Assembly (NCBI GenBank): GCA_009920495.1
Contig: RFZW01000004.1
Span: 1-50,970, forward strand
Direction: 5' to 3'
From: Chitinophagia bacterium
GTDB taxonomy: Bacteria; Bacteroidota; Bacteroidia; Chitinophagales; Chitinophagaceae
Length of the DNA stretch: 50,970 nt
Shown here: positions 21,566 through 31,900 of the stretch, one piece after another
How the letters are laid out: every line of letters starts with the position of its first letter
Numbering within the stretch: the first letter of the stretch is position 1
Translations under genes and position numbers: made by a program
Notes under the pieces: model-generated
Database searches by the model: none
What the model was told of the DNA's origin: nothing
What the model saw: only the letters and a program-made list of their open reading frames with translations

Positions 21566-21585
21566 AATATTTATTTAAAATTTTA

Positions 21586-22059
21586 TTAATTAGCAATTGC
21601 AATACAGTCCATTTCAACCAATGAGTTTCCTGGAACACCACCATAAGTTGCAACAGTTGTTCTTACTGGTGGATTTGGTCCAAAGCGCCCTTTAAATACT
21701 TCGTTCATTTGTTTGTAATCACCCAGGTCAGCTAAGTATACATTTACTTTTAAAACTTTTTCCATGGAGGAACCCGCTTTAATCAACTCTTTTTCTAATT
21801 CTTTTAAAACATGATCCGTATGGGCTTTAATATCTCCTTCAAAGTGTGCCCCTTTACCTGCAACAAAAACCATTCCTGCAAATTTGGTAGCACCAGAAAA
21901 AAGTGGAATGTCCTGTTCTAATTGAACATTAAACACTTCTTTTCCATTTGCATCCACACTTGAATTTGGTGTTGCATTTGCAGCAACAGTAGCACCTGTG
22001 ATACCTAAGAATCCAGCAAACATTTTTTTAAAAATTGAGCGGCGGTTTTGAGTTTTCAT
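21586..22059 (-). CDS. RidA (YjgF/YER057c/UK114) family protein, exported
   Basis: MKTQNRRSIFKKMFAGFLGITGATVAANA signal; C-terminal NPPVRTTVATYGGVPGNSLVEMDCIAIAN. Track start is 22101. Confidence 0.88.
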   Translation of the reverse strand: MKTQNRRSIFKKMFAGFLGITGATVAANATPNSSVDANGKEVFNVQLEQDIPLFSGATKFAGMVFVAGKGAHFEGDIKAHTDHVLKELEKELIKAGSSMEKVLKVNVYLADLGDYKQMNEVFKGRFGPNPPVRTTVATYGGVPGNSLVEMDCIAIAN

Positions 22060-22084
22060 TTTTTTTAATTTTATATTTTTAATT

Positions 22085-23650
22085 TTATTTAAGTTCCACA
22101 ATCATTTCAATTTCAACAGAAATATTATTAGGGAGTGCAGCAACACCTAATGCTGAGCGTGCGTGCTTTCCTCTTTCTCCAAAAACTTCCACCATTAAAT
22201 TGGAAAATCCATTCATCACAGCAGGCTGTTGTACAAATGTGGGATCAGAATTTACCAATCCAAGTACTTTCACAATACGCTTTACTTTATTTAAATCACC
22301 GATATAGGATTTTAAAGTAGACAACATAGATATCCCTGTAAGTCTTGCAGCTGCAGCACCTTCTTCAACAGTGACATCTTTTCCTAAATGGCCATACATT
22401 TGTCCACCACCTGGCTTATCAGGACCATGACCGGATAGGTATACTAATTTGCCTACTTGAACTTGTTTCAAATAATTGGCAATCGGTGGAACAACGGGGA
22501 TTAAAGTGATATTTGATTTTTTTATTCTTTCTTCAGGATTTACTTCCATAGGTTCATTTGAAAATACCAAACAAACAGGTGCATTTATTTTCATATCCTG
22601 ATTGGTGTTGGTTAATTTTCCAGTAGCATCATCAAATGAAAATATTTGCACCTTATCGTCATTTTGACTTGCAACAAAAACAAAATTTCCCAATGGTGTA
22701 AAACTAAAATTTCTAGGTTTTTCTGCAACAGGTTGATGATACATTTTTGTAAGTAATCCGTTTTCGCCAATTTTAAAAATGGTTAGTTCGTTACTTGTCA
22801 CTCTATTAGTTGAAATAAGCCATTTGCCACTAGGGGAAATGTGAATATCACCACTACCTTTTGAAGCTTTGGTGCTAGATGTATCTGCAATAATGCTTTG
22901 TACTTTATTAAACTTATTTTGATCTATTGCAAAAACATCCACTGTGCCTGACATTTCACTAATCAAATAGCCATGTTTGCCAGTGGCATCAAAAACAAAA
23001 TGTCTTGGACCATTCCCTGGCGTGATAGGAATGGCGGTATAGTTTTCGTCCACTAATCCATCAGCGTATATTTTATGTTGATAAATTTTATCACCTCCTA
23101 AGTCAGTCACTAATAAATAGGTGTGATCCAAACTTAATACAACATTATGTGCGTGTGAGGCTTCTTGTCTTGCTTTATCAATACTTGAGCCATTGTATTT
23201 AATTTCTTGTGCAATTGGAAGTAATGCACCGTCATCACTTGTTTTGAAAACACTCAAGCTTCCCGAAGTATAATTTGCTGTGTACACTGTTTTACTTTCG
23301 GAACGATAAGTAATAAAACAGGGACCAGCACCTTTAATGGCTGAGTTGTTAATTTTTTCAAATTCATTATTACTATTTAGCTTATATGAATTTACAGAGG
23401 AGGCATCTTTTGATCCTTCAGAAACAGCATACATTAATTTACCTTCATTTGCTAAAGTTAAATAGGAGGCGTTTGCGTTTTCTTTGGTATACAACAAACT
23501 TGGTTTTCCTGTTACTGCATTTACGGAATATACTTCAATTCCTGGATTTCCTTTTTTTGTATAGGAACCAACCACCAATTGATACTGATTGGTATCGGCA
23601 GGCGAAAAGTTTAGTAAGTTGGTAACTAATAGTGTGGCAATAAAATTCAT
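22085..23650 (-). CDS. Fusion: lactonase-family beta-propeller (PGL-like) + C-terminal RidA domain, with signal peptide
   Basis: N-term YQLVVGSYTKKGNPGIEVYSVN..., GPRHFVFDATGKHGYLISE lactonase repeats; C-term LVYLSGHGPDK...GKHARSALGVAALPNNISVEIEMIVELK RidA. Confidence 0.88.
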   Translation of the reverse strand: MNFIATLLVTNLLNFSPADTNQYQLVVGSYTKKGNPGIEVYSVNAVTGKPSLLYTKENANASYLTLANEGKLMYAVSEGSKDASSVNSYKLNSNNEFEKINNSAIKGAGPCFITYRSESKTVYTANYTSGSLSVFKTSDDGALLPIAQEIKYNGSSIDKARQEASHAHNVVLSLDHTYLLVTDLGGDKIYQHKIYADGLVDENYTAIPITPGNGPRHFVFDATGKHGYLISEMSGTVDVFAIDQNKFNKVQSIIADTSSTKASKGSGDIHISPSGKWLISTNRVTSNELTIFKIGENGLLTKMYHQPVAEKPRNFSFTPLGNFVFVASQNDDKVQIFSFDDATGKLTNTNQDMKINAPVCLVFSNEPMEVNPEERIKKSNITLIPVVPPIANYLKQVQVGKLVYLSGHGPDKPGGGQMYGHLGKDVTVEEGAAAARLTGISMLSTLKSYIGDLNKVKRIVKVLGLVNSDPTFVQQPAVMNGFSNLMVEVFGERGKHARSALGVAALPNNISVEIEMIVELK

Positions 23651-23899
23651 AGCAATCGTTTATATTTTGAACCAAAAATTAATGAATAAAACGCATATTT
23701 TGTGCTGAGTAAGCGACATTTTATACACTTTTTTTAAATAGGTTCTAACCTTAGACCGCTTCCAATGAATTTAACATAGTAAAATTTGGGATGAGCGGTA
23801 TTCTTGAAAGATATTTTATTCAAGCAATTGATTTCATTTTCAAAATGTGTAGCTTTCCTATATCAAAAAACGATTTTTTATTATTTAAATTTAATTTAT

Positions 23900-25153
23900 A
23901 TGAAAAAACAGTATGCACTATTATTAGGTTTGCTTGTATTTAGCATTGGTATATTCGCCCAAAATGCAAGTCCTATCTATGATGTATTAGTTAAGGGCGG
24001 ACATGTTATTGATGCAAAAAATGGCATCGATGGTGTCATGGATATAGCCATTAAGCAAGGTAAAATATTTAAAGTTGACAAAAATTTAAACGCGAAAGAT
24101 GCTAAACAAGTAGTGGATGCTGCTGGTTTAATAGTGGCACCTGGCTTAATTGATTTGCATGCGCATGTATTTGCGGGCACACAACCTGATCATTACTTAA
24201 GTGATGGCTTAAGTGCTTTAATGCCTGATGGTTATACATTTAGAGTAGGTGTGACTACGGTGGTGGATTGTGGCGGTGCAGGTTGGAAAAACTTCGCCAC
24301 TTTCAAGAAAAATGTAATTGACATATCGCAAACAAGAGTGTTGTCTTTTTTAAATATTGTTGGTGAAGGAATGCGTGGTGGAAATTACGAACAGGATTTG
24401 GCGGAGATGAATGCTAAATTTGCTGCAAGTGCTGCTAAACAATACAGCGATTATATAGTAGGTTTTAAACTAGCCCATTTTAATGGAGAAGATTGGACCC
24501 CAACGGATAGAGTCGTGGAAGCTGGAAAATTAGCAGGACTTCCTGTAATTATTGATTTTGGTGGGTCTAAACCTAATTTACCTATCCAGGATTTATTTTT
24601 TAAACATTTACGACCAGGTGATATTTATACCCATACTTATGCTGCGCTAGGGGGTGCTCGTGAAGAGATTGTAGATGAGAAAAATAACCTAAAACTATTT
24701 GTATTAGAGGCGCAAAAAAGAGGAATTATTTTTGATGTGGGTTATGGTGGTGCAAGTTTTAATTATTCGCAAGCGATTCCAGCTTTGAAGGCTGGATTAT
24801 ATCCAAACACGATAAGTACTGACCTTCATACGGGTAGCATGAACACTTCTATGAAGGATCAATTAAGTGTCATGTCAAAATTTTTGAATATGGGTATGTC
24901 ATTAGTGGAAGTTATCAAAGCCAGTACTTGGAAACCTGCACAGGTAATTAACCGTCCATTATTAGGTAATTTATCTGAAGGTTCCGAAGCGGATATTGCC
25001 ATCTTTAATGTCAGAAAAGGCAACTTTGGATTTTATGATAAAACCGGTTACAAAGTAAAGGGGACTGAAAAATTAGAATGCGAGGTTACTATCAAGGGAG
25101 GCAAAGTATTGTATGATTTAAACGGACTTGCAAACCCTATTTATGTAAAATAA
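23900..25153 (+). CDS. COG3964-type amidohydrolase/deacetylase, copy 1, with signal peptide
   Basis: MKKQYALLLGLLVFSIGIFAQ signal; LIDLHAHVFAGTQPDH (HxH), VGFKLAHF, STDLHTGSMN. Track start at 23804; the Met at 23900 fits the signal peptide. Confidence 0.88.
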   Translation: MKKQYALLLGLLVFSIGIFAQNASPIYDVLVKGGHVIDAKNGIDGVMDIAIKQGKIFKVDKNLNAKDAKQVVDAAGLIVAPGLIDLHAHVFAGTQPDHYLSDGLSALMPDGYTFRVGVTTVVDCGGAGWKNFATFKKNVIDISQTRVLSFLNIVGEGMRGGNYEQDLAEMNAKFAASAAKQYSDYIVGFKLAHFNGEDWTPTDRVVEAGKLAGLPVIIDFGGSKPNLPIQDLFFKHLRPGDIYTHTYAALGGAREEIVDEKNNLKLFVLEAQKRGIIFDVGYGGASFNYSQAIPALKAGLYPNTISTDLHTGSMNTSMKDQLSVMSKFLNMGMSLVEVIKASTWKPAQVINRPLLGNLSEGSEADIAIFNVRKGNFGFYDKTGYKVKGTEKLECEVTIKGGKVLYDLNGLANPIYVK

Positions 25154-25154
25154 A

Positions 25155-26915
25155 TTATTTCTTATCACTCAGCACCTGAAGTTGCATTTGTTTCATCTTG
25201 ATTAATCTTAATCTTTGACGAACAATTGCAACTTCTGTTTTTGTAACAGAGTCGGAATGGTTATCAAAGCTGCGTCTTATATAGCTTAATATACTTGCAA
25301 TATCCTGATCAGGTAGTTGTGAAAATTTGGGCATCATACCAACAAAGGGCTCGCCGTTAATTTTTATAGGTCCTTCCAATCCTTTTAATAATACTGAAAT
25401 AAGGGTATCCTTATTGCCATTCACCCAGTCAGATGCAGCAATAGAAGGAAATCTGGTTCCATCGCCTTTTCCATTTTTTTGATGACACATCAAACAATTC
25501 ATTTGATATAGTTTTTCTCCACCAATAGCTACTTTGTTACGCTCTAAATTATCTAAAACGATATCTGGATTTTTAACATAAGTTCTGTTTTCTCTTTCTT
25601 TCATTTTTGCCAAACTCTTTTCTGTGAACTCTTCTTTTTTACCGTTGAATTTCACTTTCCAAATTTTTCCTTTTTCCGATTCTGAAATATATAAGGAGCC
25701 ATCTGGTCCTTGTGCTAATCCCATGGGACGATATTTTGAATCGCTTGTATTTACTAAAGTATCTCTTCCAGTAAATCCATCTGCAAACACTTCCCACTTT
25801 TGTGGTTTTCCATTAACAAAAGGAACGAATGCTATAATATATCCAGCTTGCGGATACGGCGCACGAATAGTTGATCCATGAAATGCGACAAATGCGCCAT
25901 TTTTATACCTTGCAGGGAATTGATCTCCAGTATAAAATAATAAATCATTGGGTGCAAAATGTCCAGGGAAACCAACAATCGGCGTTTCAATGGTGGTATC
26001 TGTATTTTCAATTTCACCATTACCACCATATTCAGGATTCAACATTACTTTTCCTTTCATTTGATCAAAGTAATAATAAGGCCAACCTGCATTTGCCCCT
26101 GGTTTTAATTTATAAAAAGCTTCAGAAGGTAATAAGGCACTTTGCCATGCATTATAGTATTGCGGCCAATTATTTACAAGTCCATCTCGGCCATGGCCCA
26201 CGCAATACAATGAATTATCTTGTGTATTCCAAGTCATTGCCACCAAGCTTCTTAAACCTGTTGCCACTTTTACACCATCAATAGTTCTGAATTGATTTAA
26301 TTTATTTTCATCAAACATCCACACGCCTGCGTTAGAATCTAAAATTGGGCAAGGGTTCATTCCTGGTGAACCAGGTAATCTGTTTTCCACTTGACAAGCA
26401 TCAGAAGGAGCACCAAAGGGAACAAAAATATGCCCCTTACCATCAAAGGCCAATGGTTTTCCATCATGTTCTCTTCTGCGACCGCTATCAATAACGATGT
26501 ATTCAGGTTCCCCCATGGGAACCATTGACTTAGCATCAAGTTTGTATCTGTATACCAACATTTCCGAACTCGTATATAAATAGCCGTTGTGAATACGCAT
26601 ACTAGTTGCATAAGCGCCTTCTCTAATTTTTGGACCAAAATTTTTAATGATGTCAGCGCGACCATCTTTGTTCTCATCCCTTAAAACAAAATTCATTCCG
26701 CCTTCCACAAATCGATTTCCTTTCACATAGATATCCCCATTGTCGTTCACTGCTAAGTGTCGCGCTCTGCCAGGTAAGCTATCAACTACAACGACTGCCT
26801 CAAAGCCATCTGGTAAAATTAATCCGCCATTTTTTTCACTAAAAAAATTACTACAACTCGTTAAAAATAAACAAATTGCGAAAATAAATAATTGGGGTAA
26901 AGTTTTAAGCTGCAT
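25155..26915 (-). CDS. PQQ-dependent sugar dehydrogenase-like propeller fused to cytochrome c; lipoprotein signal
   Basis: LFLTSCSN lipobox; PDGFEAVVVVDSLPGRARHLAV..., CVGHGRDGL; C-term CLMCHQKNGKGDG heme site. Confidence 0.86.
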   Translation of the reverse strand: MQLKTLPQLFIFAICLFLTSCSNFFSEKNGGLILPDGFEAVVVVDSLPGRARHLAVNDNGDIYVKGNRFVEGGMNFVLRDENKDGRADIIKNFGPKIREGAYATSMRIHNGYLYTSSEMLVYRYKLDAKSMVPMGEPEYIVIDSGRRREHDGKPLAFDGKGHIFVPFGAPSDACQVENRLPGSPGMNPCPILDSNAGVWMFDENKLNQFRTIDGVKVATGLRSLVAMTWNTQDNSLYCVGHGRDGLVNNWPQYYNAWQSALLPSEAFYKLKPGANAGWPYYYFDQMKGKVMLNPEYGGNGEIENTDTTIETPIVGFPGHFAPNDLLFYTGDQFPARYKNGAFVAFHGSTIRAPYPQAGYIIAFVPFVNGKPQKWEVFADGFTGRDTLVNTSDSKYRPMGLAQGPDGSLYISESEKGKIWKVKFNGKKEEFTEKSLAKMKERENRTYVKNPDIVLDNLERNKVAIGGEKLYQMNCLMCHQKNGKGDGTRFPSIAASDWVNGNKDTLISVLLKGLEGPIKINGEPFVGMMPKFSQLPDQDIASILSYIRRSFDNHSDSVTKTEVAIVRQRLRLIKMKQMQLQVLSDKK

Positions 26916-27074
26916 GGTTTTCGTATTAGATATTGTGCTTTTAGCCTCATAAATCTACTTAATTTTTATATTCAAAAATTGAATATTTTATGAAAAAGAT
27001 TTAAATTAGGTGTATAACTTTATTGATTAATATATTATTTAATTGATGTATATTCATAATCGATTGCCTGTTAT

Positions 27075-27608
27075 ATGACTATAAACATTAATCATATTGA
27101 TGTTGAATTATTGAATCGTTTGCGAGAAAATGACACGCAAGCATTTGAAAGTATATATAAAAAATACTGGCAAAACCTTTACCTGACAGCCTTTTCCATA
27201 TTAAAAGACAAACAAACTGCGGAGGATATTATACAAGATTTATTTATACAGTTATGGAATAAACGGGCAACAATTTCAGTGACTGTTTCTCTTAATGCAT
27301 ATTTATCCACTTGTATAAAACATGAAGTTTTTAGAATCATCCGAAAACGAATAGCTGAATTAGATACCAATGAAGTTATTCAGCCAGATAAAACCTATAA
27401 TGCACAGGAGTTGATTGAATACAAGGAGTTTCTTGCACATACACAACAGCTAATTGCAAAATTATCAGTTAAGTGTCAGGAGGTTTTTGTTTTAAGTAGG
27501 GAGGATCAATATTCCCATAAAGAAATTGCAGCCCAGCTCAATATTTCTTCAAAAACCGTTGAGAATCATATCGGTAAGGCGCTCGGCCTACTAAAAAATA
27601 GCCTGTAA
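27075..27608 (+). CDS. RNA polymerase ECF sigma factor (FecI-like, Bacteroidetes family)
   Basis: FESIYKKYWQNLYLTAFSILKD...AEDIIQDLFIQLW; sigma4 YSHKEIAAQLNISSKTVENHIGKAL. Confidence 0.95.
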   Translation: MTININHIDVELLNRLRENDTQAFESIYKKYWQNLYLTAFSILKDKQTAEDIIQDLFIQLWNKRATISVTVSLNAYLSTCIKHEVFRIIRKRIAELDTNEVIQPDKTYNAQELIEYKEFLAHTQQLIAKLSVKCQEVFVLSREDQYSHKEIAAQLNISSKTVENHIGKALGLLKNSL

Positions 27609-27688
27609 AATATTTTTTTAATTTTATCCCATCTCGACTAGGGGATAAGACCCTTTTTTTACTCTTATAGGGGAGAAAAAACTATATT

Positions 27689-28882
27689 TTGGATAAAAAG
27701 TCAATACTGATATTGTTAGATAGATATTTAAAAAATCAGTCTAATACAAAAGAGAAACAGAAACTAGATGAATTTTTCGAGGAAAATTTAAATTCAATTG
27801 AGGCGTCAAAGTCCATTGAAAATGTTAGTAAACTTGAAGATAAAATTTTTAATTACATCCAATTTGGTATAAAGGAGCAGGTCAAAAAAGAAAGTACTTT
27901 AAATCGCATGCCTTATTTGCAAATTGCCGCTTCCATTTTGGTTATTTTCTTATTTTCTACGTCCATTTATTTTTATAGAAGTTCATTAGCTAGTAAATCG
28001 CAATTGCCAATAGCGCAAGGTGTCGCAAAGCTTGAAGACAAACAACCTGCAAAAAATATTGCAATTTTAACTTTAGGTAATAATTCTCAAATAGTATTGG
28101 ATGAAGCATCCAGTGGCGAAATTGCGCAAGAAAGTGGGGTGAGCATTTTAAAAACAGATAAAGGAGAACTAGTTTATAAAATTAGGAATTCAAATAAGTT
28201 ATCTACCAATGATTTGAATAAGTACAACACAATTTCAACACCTATGGGCGGTAAATTTAAAGTGATATTGCCTGATGGAAGTTTGGTCGTATTGAATGCC
28301 GCCTCTACCTTAAAGTATCCTGTGCACTTTGATGAAAAATTAAGAAAAGTATCTTTTACCGGTGAAGCCTATTTCGAAATCGCGAAATTAGAAGATAAGC
28401 ATAAAAAGCGCGTTCCTTTTTATGTGTATTCTAATGATCAAATAGTAGAAGTGCTGGGAACCCATTTTAATATTAATTCTTATGACAATGAGGAATATAG
28501 CAAAACCACTTTGTTAGAAGGTTCTGTAAAAATCATCAACGAAAAATCAGCAGCTACTGCTAAAATTCTTAAGCCAGGTCAACAGGCAGTGATTAAAAGA
28601 GGGGATATTCAAACTAAAATATTGATTGCAGATGAAGCGCAAGCGTTAGCATGGAAAGACGGCTACTTTTTATTTAAAAATACAAATATCAAAGATGTTG
28701 TAAATGAATTAGAGCGATGGTATAATGTAGATATACAATATGAGGATGCCATGGAATTTGAGAGCATTACTGGCTATATCTCCAGGAATGTGAAAATTTC
28801 AAGCGTTTTAAAAATGTTACAATTAAGTGGTATTGTGAATTATGAAATAAATGGAAGTAAAATAATCATTAAAGGCTCGTAA
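27689..28882 (+). CDS. FecR-family anti-sigma factor (apparent TTG start)
   Basis: FSTSIYF TM segment; TPMGGKFKVILPDGSLVVLNAASTLKYP FecR motif; follows sigma gene. Confidence 0.92.
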   Translation: MDKKSILILLDRYLKNQSNTKEKQKLDEFFEENLNSIEASKSIENVSKLEDKIFNYIQFGIKEQVKKESTLNRMPYLQIAASILVIFLFSTSIYFYRSSLASKSQLPIAQGVAKLEDKQPAKNIAILTLGNNSQIVLDEASSGEIAQESGVSILKTDKGELVYKIRNSNKLSTNDLNKYNTISTPMGGKFKVILPDGSLVVLNAASTLKYPVHFDEKLRKVSFTGEAYFEIAKLEDKHKKRVPFYVYSNDQIVEVLGTHFNINSYDNEEYSKTTLLEGSVKIINEKSAATAKILKPGQQAVIKRGDIQTKILIADEAQALAWKDGYFLFKNTNIKDVVNELERWYNVDIQYEDAMEFESITGYISRNVKISSVLKMLQLSGIVNYEINGSKIIIKGS

Positions 28883-28900
28883 AAATATAAATTTCAAAAA

Positions 28901-31900
28901 ATGAAAAAAGTCCTACTCGAATCATTAAAAAATTGGTGGAGCCAATTTATTAATGAGATTGTTGAAGCAGTCAACTTGCATCAATCAAAATTTTTATTGA
29001 AAGTGACATCGCTTGTATTTTTTGTTTTCTTATTTGTTGCAGTTAAGGCCCAAGCTGAAAATGTAAATCAGTTTGTTACTTTAAATGAAACAAATTCAAG
29101 TATCGAGAAAATTATTGTAGAAATCAGAGCGCAGACGGGTTATGATTTTTTGTATAATGCTCGTTTAATGAAGGATACCAAGCCTGTCACTATCGTTGTT
29201 AAAAATGAGTATTTTAAGAAAGTATTGGAAGCTGCTTTGAAAGATCAGCCCATTACATTCGCAATTATTGAAAATACCATCATTTTAAAAAAAGCAGAAA
29301 AGGATAGAAGAAAAAATAATACACCTTTAATTTCTGTATTACCACAGCTCACGAGTCAACCAAACATAACTCCGATAAGTCCTAAATTAGTTACTGAAGC
29401 TGCTATAAATGCGAATCGTACTATATCCGGAAAGGTGCAGGATGCTAAGGGAGAAGCGTTGGCTGGTGTAAGTGTAACCATAAAAGGGACACAAATAGGT
29501 ACCACCACAGATGCAACCGGTTTATTTTCCATTAATGCAGTTGATAATGAAGTGCTTGTTTTTTCATATGTTGGATATGCAACACAGGAGATAAATGCAA
29601 CTGGTAAAAACAATTTAACAATAAAATTAATAGAAGCGAATGCCTCCTTAAGTGAAGTGGTCGTTACCGCATTTGGTGTAAGTAAGCAAAGAAGAGGTTT
29701 GGGTTATGCAGTGCAAGAAGTAGGTGGTAAAGACTTTACAGAAGGTAGAATGAATAATATCGCTAGCGCCTTAACTGGAAAAATTGCAGGTGTGGATGCT
29801 GTGCAAACCAATGCAGGTGCTGGTGCATCAAGTAGGGTGGTTATTCGTGGTAATACTTCATTGAATGGCAACCAACAACCATTATATGTTGTTGATGGAA
29901 TGCCTATTGATAATCAAAATAGAGGACCTGTTACTTCTTCGACCCAAATAAATGTGGATAGAGGCGATGGAATTTCAAGCATTAATCCTGATGACATTGC
30001 TTCCATATCTGTATTGAAAGGGGGCGCAGCTGCTGCGCTTTATGGTAGTCAAGCGGCTAATGGTGTAGTTCTTATTACAACAAAAAAAGGAAATGTACAA
30101 AAGGGGATTGGTATTGAATATACGACTGATGTAAATCAAGGAACACCTTATATTTTTCCAAATTTTCAATACGAATACGGCCAAGGTAATGATGGTGTGA
30201 AGCCTGCAACTGCCGCCGCCGCATTAAGTTCAGGTCGTTTGTCCTATGGTGCAAAAATGGATGGCACACAAGTGATGCAATTTGATGGTGTAGCAAGACC
30301 TTATTCTCCAGTTAATGTGAAACAAAATATTTTGAATTTTTATCAACCAAGTCAAAATATATTAAATAGTATTTCATTAAGTGCAGGTTCTCAAAAAATG
30401 CAAATGCGTTTATCCTTAAGTGACTTAAGAGCAAGAGACCAACAACCAAATTCAGAATTTTTCCGTAAAACGATTAATATGAATATGCGTGCTAAAATGG
30501 GAAAAAATGATTTCATCACTTTAGAGTCAAGTGTACAATATAATATTATTAGAGGTGTGAATCGTCCTAACGTTGGTTATGCAGAATTAAATGCTGCATG
30601 GCCAGTATACTTAGCAGCCAATGTGGTGGATGTAAGAAATATGAGGGGGACTGATCCTACATTGCCTGGTATAAATGCAGCAACTGGAAGAGAGCTTGAA
30701 TGGAATCCAGTGCCTGCGGCAGTCAATCCTTATTATGCAGCTTATCAAATAAGCAATAGAGATGACCAACAAAGATTAATTGGAAGAACAAGTTTGCAAG
30801 TTAATTTGGCTAAGAATTTATTCTTCAAAGGTACCGTAGCGTTGAATTCCCTTTATTACACGGAATCAAACTATGTTCCTAAAACAAATGCATTTACGCC
30901 ATTGGGTTATTTTAGATCTGGAAAGGAGCAATCGAATAAAACAACATTCCAAGGAATCTTGAATTACAATAACCGCTTTATGAGCGATAAAATTGGCTTG
31001 AATTTAATGGCGGGTGCGAACCAAGAAAAAAATGATTACAGCAGTAATACCGCCAATGGTACACAATGGATTGTACCGAATTTGTATAGCATCACCAATT
31101 TAGTAAATAGGGATTTAGCAAATGCAAGTTCTTTATCATTAGCAGGCATTGCATCTGATGGAACTAATTCAGTGTTTAGTGAAGCAAATTTGGATTACGA
31201 TAATTTATTTTTCTTAACTGTCACAGGAAGAAATGATTGGTTCTCTGTTTTAAATCCAGGGTTTAATTCCATTTTCTATCCTTCAGTTGGCGGTAGTTTT
31301 ATATTATCTGATGTTGTTAAAATGCCTAAGTTGATCAACTTTGCAAAATTAAGATCATCTTGGGCTGAAGTAGGAAGTGCAACTGTAAATGCTGGAAGTA
31401 TTAATCAAATTTATACGATTAGCAACTTAAATGCATATGGTTTGCCAACATTAAGTAATCCAAATATATTACCTAACCCAAATATTAGACCAATTACAGC
31501 AACAACCATTGAAGGTGGTTTTGATGTAAGAATGTTGGACAATAGATTAGGTATTGATGTGAACTATTATTCTAGAAGAACCAAGAATGATATATTAGCG
31601 CCACCAATTTCAAATGCAACAGGTTATACAGCAGGTCCGCAAAATATGGGTTTGATAACCAACAAAGGATGGGAGATTACCTTAAGCGGGAATCCAATTA
31701 AGAAAACTGATTTCAGTTGGAATATCGTTTACAATTTTAGTTACAACAAAAGTGAGATCATTGAGTTGGCTCCAGGTATTGATGTGCTTACTTTAGGTAA
31801 TGCGATTGGAGGTCCAACTATTATAAATGCGGTTGGGTTACCTTATTCAACTGTGCGGGCTTATGTAATGAAAAGAGATGCAAGTGGTACGCTAATTTAT

